A DNA stretch of 64,000 nucleotides from Luteolibacter rhizosphaerae (GCF_025950095.1 NZ_JAPDDR010000005.1:372001-436000), one strand, 5' to 3'. Numbered from the stretch's first letter, positions 18,350 through 28,576 are shown. A program made the numbers and translations. The notes: generated by a model from the letters alone, not told the origin.

Positions 18350-19207
18350 ATGAGTCTGCTCCAAAGAACCCCGCTGATCGGCCAAGCCAGGCAGCGGGAG
18401 ATGCTGAAGTCGGCCACCTCCTTCGCCTATTCCGAAACTCCCGAGGGTCCGCTCCACGCGCACTTCTTCACCCCGCCGGGCTTCGAGCCGGGAGACAAGC
18501 GCCCCCTCATGGTCTTCCTTCATGGCGGACTCTGGGATACCGCCATGGCCACCCAGTTCGTCCCGCATTGCCTGCACTTCGCTGCACGCGGTGCCGTGCC
18601 TGTGACCTTGGAGACACGCGTCTTCTCCACCCATCGTACCGGCCCGCTGGATGCCCTTGCCGATCTGAAGGCCTTCCTCGCTTGGCTGAAAAGCTACGAA
18701 CACCATTTCGGTGTGGATCACGAAAAGGTTGTCCTCGCCGGAGCGGCCGGGGGTGCCTTCCTCGCCTTGGCCATGACTCTGCCCAAGCTCCAGAAGGGTG
18801 AGTTACCGGCGGTCTATACCCCCGCGGCCCTGCTGCTCTTTAGCTCGATCCTCGACTCCACCGTGAGGCCGGTCGTCGAACGCTTCCCGGATGCCGCCAC
18901 GGCCAAACGCCTCAGCCCGCTCAAGGCGGTGCGCCGCAAGGCCCCGCCCATGATGCTCTTCCATGGCAAGAAGGACCGCGTCGCCCCCTTCGCTCACGTC
19001 GAGAAGTTCATGAAGTCGATGCGCTGGAGGCGGAACAAGATCGAACTCCTCGATTTCGAGAACGCCGAGCACTCCTTCTTCAATTTTAATGTCTCCGATC
19101 TCCACTACGAACTCAGCGTCGCGGCTGCGGATCGATTCCTCGTGGATCTCGGCATTCTGGAGCCGGCACCGGTGATCGAGGAAGGCCTCGTCGATCATCT
19201 CGACTAG
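18350..19207 (+). CDS. Alpha/beta hydrolase fold protein lacking the nucleophile serine
   Basis: 285 aa from ATG 18350. The fold is recognisable: oxyanion segment FLHGGLWDTA (residues ~61-71), nucleophile-elbow region VVLAGAAGGAFLAL (~128-141), acid segment FHGKKDRVAPF (~203-213) and His in NAEHSFF. The elbow normally reads GxSxGG; here residue 133 is Ala (codon GCC at 18746-18748), so the catalytic serine is missing. The protein is otherwise full length with the Asp and His kept. It may be a non-catalytic binding protein or use another nucleophile. No signal peptide is evident. Upstream gene is divergent; M16 peptidase gene follows 56 bp later. Confidence 0.82.
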   Translation: MSLLQRTPLIGQARQREMLKSATSFAYSETPEGPLHAHFFTPPGFEPGDKRPLMVFLHGGLWDTAMATQFVPHCLHFAARGAVPVTLETRVFSTHRTGPLDALADLKAFLAWLKSYEHHFGVDHEKVVLAGAAGGAFLALAMTLPKLQKGELPAVYTPAALLLFSSILDSTVRPVVERFPDAATAKRLSPLKAVRRKAPPMMLFHGKKDRVAPFAHVEKFMKSMRWRRNKIELLDFENAEHSFFNFNVSDLHYELSVAAADRFLVDLGILEPAPVIEEGLVDHLD

Positions 19208-19263
19208 TGCACCGGGGAAAATCCGCTAGCTCCGGAGCACTCCTTCTGGCCAGCTAGCTTCTG

Positions 19264-21951
19264 ATGTTCGGCCGCACCTCGCTCGTTTGCCTCGTCACAC
19301 TCTCCGGCTTGCTCGAAGCCCGCACCGAGGGCTTTGCGGAGATTAAGTCCCTGAATGGAATCACCGAATACCGGCTCGAGTCGAACGGCCTGACAGTTCT
19401 GCTGCGGCCGGAGCACTCGGTCCCCGCCGTGACCTTCATGGTCACCTACCGCATCGGCTCGCGGAACGAGAGCTACGGCACCACCGGGGCCACCCACCTG
19501 CTGGAGCACCTGATGTTCAAGGGCACCGCCAGGCACAACAAGGAAGCGGGCAATGGCTTCGACCAGCTCCTTGAACGCACCGGTGCGGAAACGAATGCCA
19601 CCACCTGGCTGGACCGCACCAACTACATCACCACCCTTGGTCCTCAGGACTTGCCGGTCATCGTCGGTTTGGAAGCCGATCGCATGCGCAATCTCCGCCT
19701 GCGGGAGGAGGACCGCCGCCCCGAGATGACCGTGGTCCGAAATGAGTTCGATCAGGTTGAGAACAATCCGATGTACTCGCTGCAGCGGGAGATCTGGGCC
19801 ACCGCCTACCTCGCCCATCCCTATCGCCACAGCACTCTGGGTTGGAGCAGCGATGTGGAGAACGTGCCGATCGAGAAACTCCGGGAATTCTACGATACCT
19901 ATTACTGGCCGGACAATGCGACGGTCTCCGTCATCGGGGACTTCCAGCCGGAAACAGTGCTCCCGCTGATCAAGCAGCACTATGCGGAGATCCCGAAATC
20001 TCCGAAGGCCTTCCCGCAGGTTTATACCCGTGAGCCGGCACAGACCGGCCCGCGCCGCGTTGAGATGAAGCGCCCCGGCGAGCTCGGCGTCGTGACCCTT
20101 GCCTACAAATCTCCGCCCGCCACCGATCCGGACTACGCACCCCTGGCCGTGCTTTGCGAGCTGCTCGGCGAGGGTAAGAACAGCCGCTTTCGCAAGGCGC
20201 TCACGGATGCCGGCATGACCACCGAAGTCATGGCCGGCTCGGAGTTCACCCGTGATCCATCCTTGCTCTCCATCACGGCGGAACTCACCGGCGAGGCCGG
20301 GCATGCGGAGGTGGAGCAGCGGATTATCGAAACGATCGCCACCCTTCTTGATAAGGGTGTGAGTGAGGAAGAGGTCGCTTCCGCCATCGCCCGCTTGGAT
20401 GCCCGTTCAACCTTTGATCGGGATGGATCGAGCCAGATCGCTTTTGCCCTGAATGAGTGCATCGCCGTCGGCGATTGGACTCTCTATCACACTTTGAATG
20501 AAGCCGTCCGCCAGGTGACGGCCGCGGAGGTAAACCGCGTGGCGCGGCGCTGGTTGGTGAAGGACCGCAGCACCACCGGCTGGTTCGTCCCTCAGGCCCC
20601 GGATGCGGAACCGGAGGGAGCACCCGCACTTCCGGAGACCCACGCCTCGACGCCCGCACCGCCTTTGATTCTGCCGGAAGGCCCGCCTGCCACCGTCGGG
20701 GAGGCGGCACGGATCGCCCCGCGCATCTCGCGCAGTCGCACCGCCGGGTTGGATCTCCTCCTCTGCCCCACCGGCACGCAGGATCTCGTCATCCTGAGCG
20801 GAAGCATTCCTTTCGACGATCCCGCGCAACAAGCGCTCGCAAGTTTCACTGCCCGTTTGCTCGATCGCGGCACTTCAAAGCATGACGTCACGCAGATCGG
20901 AACTCTGCTCGACGAAGTGGGTGCCACTTTGGAATTCGGGGTAAGGGAGGATTCCATCGAGTTCGCCGGGCGTTGTATGAAAAAGGATCTGCCCCACGTC
21001 CTTGATCTGCTGGCCGGGCAACTTCGCGAGCCCAGCTTCCCTCCGGAGGAAATCGAAAAGGTCCGGACCCAGATGCTCGCGGAAACGGCGCAGAGCCGCT
21101 CGGACACCAATTCCCAAGCCTTGCTCGCCTTCAGCCGCGCCGCTTTCCCGGACAGCCATCCGAAATGGGAGGCCAGTGCCGATGAGACGATCACCCGACT
21201 GAAGACCTTGCAGCGTGAGGACCTCGTTCGCTTTCATCGCGACTGGATTGGCCCCGCCGGCGCCACCCTCGTTTTGGCGGGCGATCTCGATCTCCCCGTC
21301 TGCCGGAAGGAAGTGGCGGAAGCCTTCGCGGGTTGGGTCGGAGGCAAGGTGGCGCAAGCTCCCGCTTCGGCTCCTCCGCTCGCTGCTGCCGTGGAATTGA
21401 AGGTCCCGATTCCCGGCAAGGAAAGCGTGAGCCTGATTCTCGGTCAGCCCAGCGGCCTCCGTTTTGGCGATCCGGACTACCTCCCGCTCGCGCTGGCCAC
21501 TTCTGCCTTGGGTCAAGGCTTCACCAGCCGTCTCCTCAATACCGTCCGCGATACCGAAGGGCTGACCTACGGCGTTCAGGCCCAGCTCTCGTCCCGCGCC
21601 TTGGAGGATGGCACCTGGCTGATCGCCGGGTCTTTTGCCCCGGATCTTCTCGAACGCGGGCTCGGCTCCGTCCGCCGGGAACTCGGCAAATGGCATCGCG
21701 AAGGTTTGGGACCGGTGGAATTCGCCTACCACCAGAATGCCATGATTGGCAGACACCGCGTCAGCCTCGCCACTACGGAGAATCTTGCCGCGGTCGTGCT
21801 CGCCACGGTTCGCCGTGGTCTTCCCCTTTCCTGGTTGGACGAATTCCCCGCCCAAGTCGCCGCCCTGAGCCCGGATCAGGTCAATGAGGTGATCCGCCGC
21901 CGCCTCGATCCCACCCGCATGATCACGGTGAAAAGCGGCAAACTCCCCTAA
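19264..21951 (+). CDS. M16 family metallopeptidase, two-domain form
   Basis: 895 aa. Signal-like N-terminus (MFGRTSLVCLVTLSGLLEA). The first M16 unit has the inverted zinc motif HLLEH at residues 78-82 and the downstream ligand Glu in VVRNEFDQVENNP (E161). The second, inactive-type M16 unit begins around residue 485 (SRSRTAGLDLLLCPTG) and has the usual GLTYGVQAQLSSR segment near the end. The length fits the fused pitrilysin-like periplasmic proteases (PqqL/YhjJ type), which degrade peptides in a clam-shell chamber. It stands alone, 57 bp after the alpha/beta hydrolase, and precedes glutamate synthase by ~210 bp. Confidence 0.9.
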   Translation: MFGRTSLVCLVTLSGLLEARTEGFAEIKSLNGITEYRLESNGLTVLLRPEHSVPAVTFMVTYRIGSRNESYGTTGATHLLEHLMFKGTARHNKEAGNGFDQLLERTGAETNATTWLDRTNYITTLGPQDLPVIVGLEADRMRNLRLREEDRRPEMTVVRNEFDQVENNPMYSLQREIWATAYLAHPYRHSTLGWSSDVENVPIEKLREFYDTYYWPDNATVSVIGDFQPETVLPLIKQHYAEIPKSPKAFPQVYTREPAQTGPRRVEMKRPGELGVVTLAYKSPPATDPDYAPLAVLCELLGEGKNSRFRKALTDAGMTTEVMAGSEFTRDPSLLSITAELTGEAGHAEVEQRIIETIATLLDKGVSEEEVASAIARLDARSTFDRDGSSQIAFALNECIAVGDWTLYHTLNEAVRQVTAAEVNRVARRWLVKDRSTTGWFVPQAPDAEPEGAPALPETHASTPAPPLILPEGPPATVGEAARIAPRISRSRTAGLDLLLCPTGTQDLVILSGSIPFDDPAQQALASFTARLLDRGTSKHDVTQIGTLLDEVGATLEFGVREDSIEFAGRCMKKDLPHVLDLLAGQLREPSFPPEEIEKVRTQMLAETAQSRSDTNSQALLAFSRAAFPDSHPKWEASADETITRLKTLQREDLVRFHRDWIGPAGATLVLAGDLDLPVCRKEVAEAFAGWVGGKVAQAPASAPPLAAAVELKVPIPGKESVSLILGQPSGLRFGDPDYLPLALATSALGQGFTSRLLNTVRDTEGLTYGVQAQLSSRALEDGTWLIAGSFAPDLLERGLGSVRRELGKWHREGLGPVEFAYHQNAMIGRHRVSLATTENLAAVVLATVRRGLPLSWLDEFPAQVAALSPDQVNEVIRRRLDPTRMITVKSGKLP

Positions 21952-22161
21952 AGAAACGGGCTCCTGCTCCCAAGTTGGGACGATTTCGCCCCAAAGTGCC
22001 GGAGAACGCCCTTTCCGCCACTCTGTCATTGCCGGGCCGGGGCACAAATCCTGCTTGGCAGGGGGGCGAAGCTACCGTTAATTCCCCGCCCCGCGGGAGA
22101 CCTCCGCGCCGGTAAGACTGCGCGGCTCCGCGGGACACGGCTACTTTTGCCATTCCCTGCG

Positions 22162-25100
22162 ATGAATCCCTATTACCATCCGAGCACGCCTCTGGTCCCC
22201 GGTTCCCTGCACCGCCTCTCTGCCGAACGCGACAATTGCGGCATGGGAGCCATCGCCCAGATTCAAGGCAAACGCTCCTTCGAGGTCATCGACATGGCGC
22301 TAACCTCCGTCTGCAACATGACCCACCGCGGTGCCGTGGATGCCGACATGAAGACCGGGGATGGTTCCGGCATCCTTTCCCAGATCCCCTACCCGCTCTT
22401 CCTGAAAGCCGCCGAGAAGCTCGGCACCAAGCTGGAGAACGAGGGCGATCTCGCCGTGGCGGTGTTCTTCTTCCCCATCGACGACCAGGCCGGCCGCGTC
22501 CAGCTCAAGGCTTTGGCAGAAGAGGTGGTCGCCAAGCGCGGCATCACCCTGATCGGCTGGCGCGAGGTTCCGGTGAATCCGGATGCCCTCGGCAAGAACG
22601 CCTTGGCCAGCCGCCCGCACATCGAGCACCTCTTGCTCAAGAAGCCCTCTGCATGGGACGGCGATCACTACGAGCGCCAGCTCTTCCTCTGCCGCCGTGA
22701 GATCGAACGCAAGACGAAGGGTCTCAACGGCTTCTACATGCCGACCTTCTCCAGCCGCTTGATCTCCTATAAGGGCTTGGCCATGCCGGCGGCGCTTCGC
22801 GCCTTCTATGGCGACTTGCAGGACTCGGATTTCCAGACCGCGATCTCGCTCTACCACCAGCGCTTCTCGACCAACACCTTCCCGGCATGGCCGCTCGGCC
22901 AGCCTTTCCGGATGATGTGCCACAATGGCGAGATCAACACGGTGGAAGGCAACCGCAACTGGATGGCTTCCCGCGAGGAGTTCTTTTCCAGCCCGATCTG
23001 GGGCGATGATATCACCCTCCTGCACGAGCTGATGAACGAGCATGAGTCCGATTCGGCCTCGCTCGACCACGCTCTCGAAGCCCTCGTCCTCTCCGGCCGC
23101 TCGCTGGAGCACGCGATGTGCATGCTCGTGCCGCCCGCGTATCGGAATGACGAGGATATCTCGGATGATCTTCGCGCCTTCTACCAATACATCCGCTCCT
23201 TCTCGGAGCCTTGGGATGGTCCTGCCGGTCTCGTCTACACCGACGGCACCAAGATCTGCGCTTCGCTCGACCGGAATGGCCTGCGTCCTTCGCGCTACAA
23301 ACTCACGGAAGACGGCCTGCTCTACATCGGCTCGGAAGCGGGCGCCGTGATCATCGACGATTCCAAGGTGATCCGGAAGGGCCGCCTTGGGCCCGGCCAG
23401 ATGCTCTCTGTGGACACCTCCACCGGCCAGATGCGGAATGATCGCGAGATCAAGGAAGCCTTGGCCAAGACCAAGCCCTACCGCCAGTGGATCGACGAGA
23501 ACCGCCTCGAACTGCGCAAGTTCTGTTCCCCGGATGCACTCGCTCCCGCGGAAGACTTTGCCGCCCTCGACCTCTCCCGTCAGCAGGTAGCCCACGGCAT
23601 CTCTGCCGAAGAATTGGATATGGTCTTCCCGCCGATGCTCAAGGGCGCTCAGGAAGCCGTGTTCTCGATGGGTGACGACATCCCGCTTGCGGTTTTGTCC
23701 ACCTATCCGCGCTTGCTCTTCACCTACTTCAAGCAGCGCTTCGCACAGGTCACGAACCCGCCGATCGATCCGATCCGCGAATGGGCGGTGATGAGTGCTT
23801 CCGCCGGCCTCGGCCCGGAGCGCAACCTGCTGGATGAGACTCCGGAGCATTGCCGCATCGTGAATCTCGAGAGCGGCGTGCTTTTCGAGCACCAGTTGGA
23901 GCGCCTCAAGCACCTCGATGAAGAAGGCTTCCCCGCCACCGTGCTTGATATCACTTGGCCCGCCGAGGCCGGCGCAGCCGGCTTGAAGCTTCGCCTCGAT
24001 GAACTCTGCGACGAGGTGGAGGCTGCCGTGGACCGTGGTGTGAGCATCGTGATCCTTTCCGATCGCGCGGCCTCAACTGCCCGCGTGCCGATCCCCGCAA
24101 TCCTCGCCACGGGTGCGGTGCATCATCACCTCAACCGTATCCGCAAGCGGATGCGCTGCTCTCTGGTGCTGGAGTCCGGTGAAATCCGCGACACTCACCA
24201 GATCTCCTGCGCTTTCGGTTTCGGTGCCACCGCCGTCTGTCCTTACCTTGGCTTCGCCACCGTGCGCCAGCTCGTGGCTGCGGACGCGGGCAAGGGCAAG
24301 TTCGAGGGCATCAGCGTGGAGAAGGCCATGGCCAACTATGCCAAGGCACTCGAGAAGGGCATCCTCAAGATCATGTCGAAGATGGGCATCTCGGTGCTCA
24401 ACTCTTATCAAGGCGCCCAGATCTTCGAAGCGATCGGCATCGGCAGCGAGGTTGTGGACTTCGCCTTCACCGGCGTGCAATCGAAGGTGGGCGGTATCGG
24501 CTTCGCGGAGATCGCGGAAGAATCCTTGATCCGTCACCAAGCTGCATTCGAGGTCCAGGTCCCCGCAGGCGAGACTCTGGACCTCGGCGATCCGGGCTAC
24601 AACCGCTACCGCAAGTCGGGCGAACGCCACGCTTGGACCACCGACGTCATCAAGAACTTCCACACCTTCGTGAAGAGCGGTAAGGCGGAGGACTACGACG
24701 ATTACGTGAAGGTTTCGCTCGAAACCAAGCCGGTCGCGATCAAGGACCTCTTCGAGTTTGTTCCCTCCTCATCCGGTGCGATCCCGATCGATGAAGTCGA
24801 GCCGGTCGAGAGCATCCGCCGCCGCTTCACCACGGCTGCCATGTCGCTCGGCGCGCTTTCGCCCGAAGCTCACGAAACCCTCGCCATCGCGATGAACCGC
24901 ATCGGCGGCAAGTCGGACTCTGGCGAAGGCGGTGAAGACGCGGTGCGTTACAAGCCTTACCCGAACGGCGACTTCGCCCGTTCTTGGATCAAGCAGGTGG
25001 CTTCCGGACGTTTCGGCGTTTCGGCTCACTACCTCGTCAATGCCGACGAGCTTGAGATCAAGATGGCTCAGGGTGCGAAGCCCGGCGAAGGTGGCCAGCT

Positions 25101-26829
25101 CCCCGGCCAAAAGGTGAACGCTCTCATTGCCCGTCTGCGTCACACGCAGCCCGGCGTGCAGCTCATCTCTCCGCCGCCTCACCACGATATCTACAGTATT
25201 GAGGATCTCGCCCAGCTCATCCACGACCTGAAGGAGGTGAACCCACGCGCTCGCGTGACGGTGAAGCTCGTTGCCGAGACCGGCGTGGGCACCGTGGCTG
25301 CGGGCGTGGCGAAGGCCAGCGCGGATACGATCCTGATTTCCGGTCATGACGGTGGCACCGGGGCATCCCCCCTTTCCTCCACCAAGCATGCCGGATCTCC
25401 TTGGGAGCTTGGCCTTTCCGAGGCGCAGCAAACCCTGCTGATCAACAATCTTCGCGACCGCGTGATCGTCCGCACCGACGGTGGTCTGCGCAACGGCAAG
25501 GACATCGTCATCGCAGCGATTCTCGGCGCCGAGGAATACAACTTCGGCACGATCGCGATGATCGCGATGGGCTGCGTCTATGTCCGCAAGTGCCACCTGA
25601 ACAATTGCCCGGTCGGCATCGCGACCACCGATCCGAAGTTCCGCGCCAAGTTCAAGGGCACGCCCGAGATGGTGATCAACTTCTTCAACGGCGTCGCCAC
25701 CGAGGCCCGCGAGATCATGGCCAAGCTCGGCGTCCGCACCTTGGACGAACTGATCGGACGTCCCGAGTTCCTCAAGCAGCGCCATGTGCCGGAGCACCCG
25801 AAGGCGAATCTCATCGACTTGGCTCCCGTCTTGAAGGACGTGATCCCCGATCTCGCCAAGCATCAGGGCGTGGAAGACTCCTCGATCTCCCGCATCTGCA
25901 AGAAGGAGCGCAACGACGGCATCTCCAAGACCCCGCTCGACCTCCAGGTCCTGCGCGATCTCGCGAAGGCGCTGGGCACGGTCGAGATTGCGGAGAACAC
26001 ACCGGAATACGGTCCCGCCTCCACTCCGGATTCGGTGGCGGCAGCCATCCGCACCCTGCCTGACCGTCAGCCGGTTGAGCTCAGCTACGACGTGGTGAAC
26101 ACCGACCGCAACATCGGCACGCGCCTTTCCGGTCGTATCGCCGAGATCCATGGTGATCGCGGATTCAACGGCCACACCGCCGTGACGCTCAAGCTGCGCG
26201 GCTCCGCCGGTCAATCGCTCGGCACCTTCCTGGTGTCCGGCGTGAAGATCGAGCTCACCGGCGAAGCGAACGACTACACCGGCAAGGGCATGGCCGCGGG
26301 TGAGATCGTCGTGAGGGTTTCTCCCGACGCGAAGTTCAACCCGGCGGTGAACACCATTCTCGGCAACACCTCGCTGTATGGTGCAACCGGCGGTTACCTC
26401 TTCGCCAATGGCCGCGCCGGCGAGCGCTTTGCTGTTCGTAACTCCGGTGCCACGGCGGTGGTCGAAGGCGTGGGCGACCACGGCTGCGAATACATGACCA
26501 ACGGCACCGCGGTGATCCTCGGCAAGACCGGCAAGAACTTCGGTGCCGGCATGTCCGGTGGCACCGCCTTCGTCTATGACGTGGATGGCCGCTTCTATTC
26601 CCGTATCAATCCCGAGATGGTCGTGCCGCTTCCCGTAAAGCGCGCTCAGGACATCACGGAACTCAAGAAGTTGATCACCGACCACGCCGAGAAGACCGGT
26701 AGCCCCCACGCAAAGGCGTTGCTCGAAGACTGGTCGAACTCGCTCAAGAAGTTCGTCCGTGTGATCGCCAAGGAGCGCGCCGCCCTCGAAGCTGCCGAGG
26801 AGCAGCACGAAGCGGCGTCGACTCGCTGA
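22162..26829 (+). CDS. gltB: Glutamate synthase (NADPH/ferredoxin-type) large subunit
   Basis: 1555 aa from the ATG at 22162; an upstream in-frame TTG at 22147 is less likely. Transfers the glutamine amide to 2-oxoglutarate, giving two glutamates. The N-terminal class II amidotransferase needs propeptide removal to expose Cys; DNCGMGA places it at Cys26. The FMN/glutamate synthase domain covers roughly residues 800-1190 (GGKSDSGEGGED, GHDGGTGASPLSS). The 3Fe-4S cysteines are at 1138, 1144 and 1149 (CVYVRKCHLNNC). The C-terminal GXGXG beta-helix has repeated NTILGNTSLYGATGG, GANG-type turns. No small subunit gene (gltD) is next to it in the window, so the electron-donating partner must be elsewhere or ferredoxin is used. 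Confidence 0.96.
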   Translation: MNPYYHPSTPLVPGSLHRLSAERDNCGMGAIAQIQGKRSFEVIDMALTSVCNMTHRGAVDADMKTGDGSGILSQIPYPLFLKAAEKLGTKLENEGDLAVAVFFFPIDDQAGRVQLKALAEEVVAKRGITLIGWREVPVNPDALGKNALASRPHIEHLLLKKPSAWDGDHYERQLFLCRREIERKTKGLNGFYMPTFSSRLISYKGLAMPAALRAFYGDLQDSDFQTAISLYHQRFSTNTFPAWPLGQPFRMMCHNGEINTVEGNRNWMASREEFFSSPIWGDDITLLHELMNEHESDSASLDHALEALVLSGRSLEHAMCMLVPPAYRNDEDISDDLRAFYQYIRSFSEPWDGPAGLVYTDGTKICASLDRNGLRPSRYKLTEDGLLYIGSEAGAVIIDDSKVIRKGRLGPGQMLSVDTSTGQMRNDREIKEALAKTKPYRQWIDENRLELRKFCSPDALAPAEDFAALDLSRQQVAHGISAEELDMVFPPMLKGAQEAVFSMGDDIPLAVLSTYPRLLFTYFKQRFAQVTNPPIDPIREWAVMSASAGLGPERNLLDETPEHCRIVNLESGVLFEHQLERLKHLDEEGFPATVLDITWPAEAGAAGLKLRLDELCDEVEAAVDRGVSIVILSDRAASTARVPIPAILATGAVHHHLNRIRKRMRCSLVLESGEIRDTHQISCAFGFGATAVCPYLGFATVRQLVAADAGKGKFEGISVEKAMANYAKALEKGILKIMSKMGISVLNSYQGAQIFEAIGIGSEVVDFAFTGVQSKVGGIGFAEIAEESLIRHQAAFEVQVPAGETLDLGDPGYNRYRKSGERHAWTTDVIKNFHTFVKSGKAEDYDDYVKVSLETKPVAIKDLFEFVPSSSGAIPIDEVEPVESIRRRFTTAAMSLGALSPEAHETLAIAMNRIGGKSDSGEGGEDAVRYKPYPNGDFARSWIKQVASGRFGVSAHYLVNADELEIKMAQGAKPGEGGQLPGQKVNALIARLRHTQPGVQLISPPPHHDIYSIEDLAQLIHDLKEVNPRARVTVKLVAETGVGTVAAGVAKASADTILISGHDGGTGASPLSSTKHAGSPWELGLSEAQQTLLINNLRDRVIVRTDGGLRNGKDIVIAAILGAEEYNFGTIAMIAMGCVYVRKCHLNNCPVGIATTDPKFRAKFKGTPEMVINFFNGVATEAREIMAKLGVRTLDELIGRPEFLKQRHVPEHPKANLIDLAPVLKDVIPDLAKHQGVEDSSISRICKKERNDGISKTPLDLQVLRDLAKALGTVEIAENTPEYGPASTPDSVAAAIRTLPDRQPVELSYDVVNTDRNIGTRLSGRIAEIHGDRGFNGHTAVTLKLRGSAGQSLGTFLVSGVKIELTGEANDYTGKGMAAGEIVVRVSPDAKFNPAVNTILGNTSLYGATGGYLFANGRAGERFAVRNSGATAVVEGVGDHGCEYMTNGTAVILGKTGKNFGAGMSGGTAFVYDVDGRFYSRINPEMVVPLPVKRAQDITELKKLITDHAEKTGSPHAKALLEDWSNSLKKFVRVIAKERAALEAAEEQHEAASTR

Positions 26830-26847
26830 ATTAAGATCCAATCATCT

Positions 26848-26886
26848 GAAGGGCGCTTCCGGAAACGGGAGCGCCCTTCTTATTTT
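26848..26886 (+). terminator. Rho-independent terminator after gltB
   Basis: Perfect stem GAAGGGCGCT (26848-26857) with AGCGCCCTTC (26870-26879), then TTATTTTC. It begins 19 bp after the gltB stop and lies between convergent genes. Confidence 0.88.
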
Positions 26887-26904
26887 CACAGGAGTGCAAG
26901 CACA

Positions 26905-27492
26905 CTACTTCGCTTCCTCCACGGCCTCCCCTGCTGGCTTGGGCGACAACCGTTTCCTCTCCCCCTGCTTTCCCTCCAAAGGCTTGCGTCCCCCGCTCTG
27001 CTCCGCCCGCTGTTTGGGGACGAAGGTGCCCGCAGGAAGTTCCATGTAGTCCGCCGCCTCGCTGAGAGCGACCGACTCCTTCGGCGTCGAGGCACTCTCT
27101 GCCGCTTTCCGGAGCAGCGGTGCGGCCGCGGAATCCCCGAGAACAATCATCCCGTTCATCGCGGCCGCCCTCACTTCGGCATCCGGGTGCAGCAAGTAAG
27201 GCTCGATCTGCGGCAGAGCCTTGGCGTCGTAAGTGACGGAGGCCTGCTCGATCTCGTTCAGGATCTCGATCCGCTTCTCGTCGCTCAAAGGCTCTGCTTT
27301 GACGGACGCCTCCTTCCTCTTCTCCGGAGAAACCGCATCGGGTCGTCCCTCGCTCTTGGTAGCTGGCTCCTGCGCGAGCTTGTTCTCCGTCACTCCCGGC
27401 AAAGGCTCGCCCTTGGGGCGCGACACGAAGATCACTCCGGCCGCGATCAAAAGGACGACACCACCGGCAAGAAGGAAGTTCCGTGGCTTCAT
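26905..27492 (-). CDS. Membrane-anchored HEAT-like protein, function unknown
   Basis: 195 aa. One N-terminal hydrophobic segment (FLLAGGVVLLIAAGVIFV, residues ~5-22), then a charged, Lys/Glu-rich linker and a short HEAT-like stretch (~90-150) with the phrase HPDAEVRAAAMNGMIVLGD, typical of one HEAT repeat. The tail is basic and low complexity. It begins 10 bp after the stop of the gene at 27503-28354 on the same strand, so both are probably one transcript. Likely exported with the body in the periplasm. No enzyme motif. Confidence 0.72.
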   Translation of the reverse strand: MKPRNFLLAGGVVLLIAAGVIFVSRPKGEPLPGVTENKLAQEPATKSEGRPDAVSPEKRKEASVKAEPLSDEKRIEILNEIEQASVTYDAKALPQIEPYLLHPDAEVRAAAMNGMIVLGDSAAAPLLRKAAESASTPKESVALSEAADYMELPAGTFVPKQRAEQSGGRKPLEGKQGERKRLSPKPAGEAVEEAK

Positions 27493-27502
27493 TGCCCGGC
27501 GA

Positions 27503-28354
27503 TCAAGGGTTGATCGGCTCCGCTTCCGGGAAGTTCACCGACAAATCGTTGATCGGAAAACCCGAAGAGAAGAGCCAGGATCCTTCCACGATGGACTGAT
27601 ACAGATCCAAACCTCCCGAACCGTCATCGATGGCATCATCAATCGTCCCGGAGATGGAGTAGATCGAACCCGCCCCGTTGAGATAGCGATATTCCAAGGA
27701 TGGTCCCACCCGCACCGGGCGCAGGGAAAGGCTGCTTTGCCACATCCCCGCCAGGTTCATCGTCGATCCTTCGGTCCCCTCGCCCGATTGGGTCGAGAAG
27801 GTAAGCAAGGCATCCGTCTTTGTCGTCGACACGTCCCGGGCGACATACGAGATCACTTGGCCGGAGGAATTGTAGCGCGTCGTGCTCGTCGCATTCACTC
27901 CCTCGGCCGAGCCGTAGGTATCCATGGCGAAGTAATCGCCCACATAAATCGGCGCACTCCCCGGCTTCGTAACATAGTAAGTCGGCTCCGCCGACTCCTC
28001 GTTGTAGATCGCCTTCAGTGACCACCCCGCAATACTTGGAATGACACCTGAACTCACTAAAAATCCCATAAACTCTCGATTCGACATGCGATAAGTCGTA
28101 ATCCGCGACTGATACTCATAGTTCGTTTGGATGGGATTTCCCTGAAAATCATACCGCGTCCACTCATTCTCGAACGCCGGCGTCGTCGGAAATACGGGCC
28201 GCCCGAACTCATCCCTCACCACGGTGCCCGCCACCGAGAATTGCTCCGTCAACCTCACGGTGACCAGCGACTCGGTGCCAGGAGAAGCGTAAGCATTGCC
28301 AGCGAGAAGTGCGACCGAGGAGATCGCGCAGTATGGAATTCGGAGAAGCTTCAT
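27503..28354 (-). CDS. Secreted hypothetical protein
   Basis: 283 aa. Signal peptide MKLLRIPYCAISSVALLAGNAYA-SPG. The mature protein is Ser/Thr/Tyr/Gly-rich with few charges, probably beta-structured (for example SYVARDVSTTKTDALLTFST, YRYLNGAGSIYSISGTIDDA). No known domain was recognised. It is followed on the same strand by the HEAT-like gene 10 bp on. It is divergent from the elongation factor P gene; the 222-bp spacer is less GC-rich than the surroundings and likely holds both promoters. Confidence 0.7.
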   Translation of the reverse strand: MKLLRIPYCAISSVALLAGNAYASPGTESLVTVRLTEQFSVAGTVVRDEFGRPVFPTTPAFENEWTRYDFQGNPIQTNYEYQSRITTYRMSNREFMGFLVSSGVIPSIAGWSLKAIYNEESAEPTYYVTKPGSAPIYVGDYFAMDTYGSAEGVNATSTTRYNSSGQVISYVARDVSTTKTDALLTFSTQSGEGTEGSTMNLAGMWQSSLSLRPVRVGPSLEYRYLNGAGSIYSISGTIDDAIDDGSGGLDLYQSIVEGSWLFSSGFPINDLSVNFPEAEPINP

Positions 28355-28576
28355 GATCGAATAAATCGACGTAGAAATCCCCCATTCTATTCACCGGGCA
28401 AACCGATAAATCATTCGGATCTTCATTCGCAGCGTTCCGGCAAGCAAAACGACTTGATCCTGAGCGATTCGAATCCGTTCAGCGCAAATCCGCAGTTTCG
28501 GGGATACCAGGACTGGGCCTGTACACTCAGGGCTTGCACCGGGCCTCCGCAACCCCTATTTCGCCGGTCCGCAACC

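Noticed and set aside
22055-22083. TTGGCA-17-TTAATT promoter before gltB
   Set aside because: The -10 box matches only three of six positions, too weak to report.
22300-26841. Long antisense frames (537 and 690 codons) over gltB
   Set aside because: Shadows of the strongly conserved glutamate synthase sense frame; the antisense text is low-complexity His/Asp-rich.
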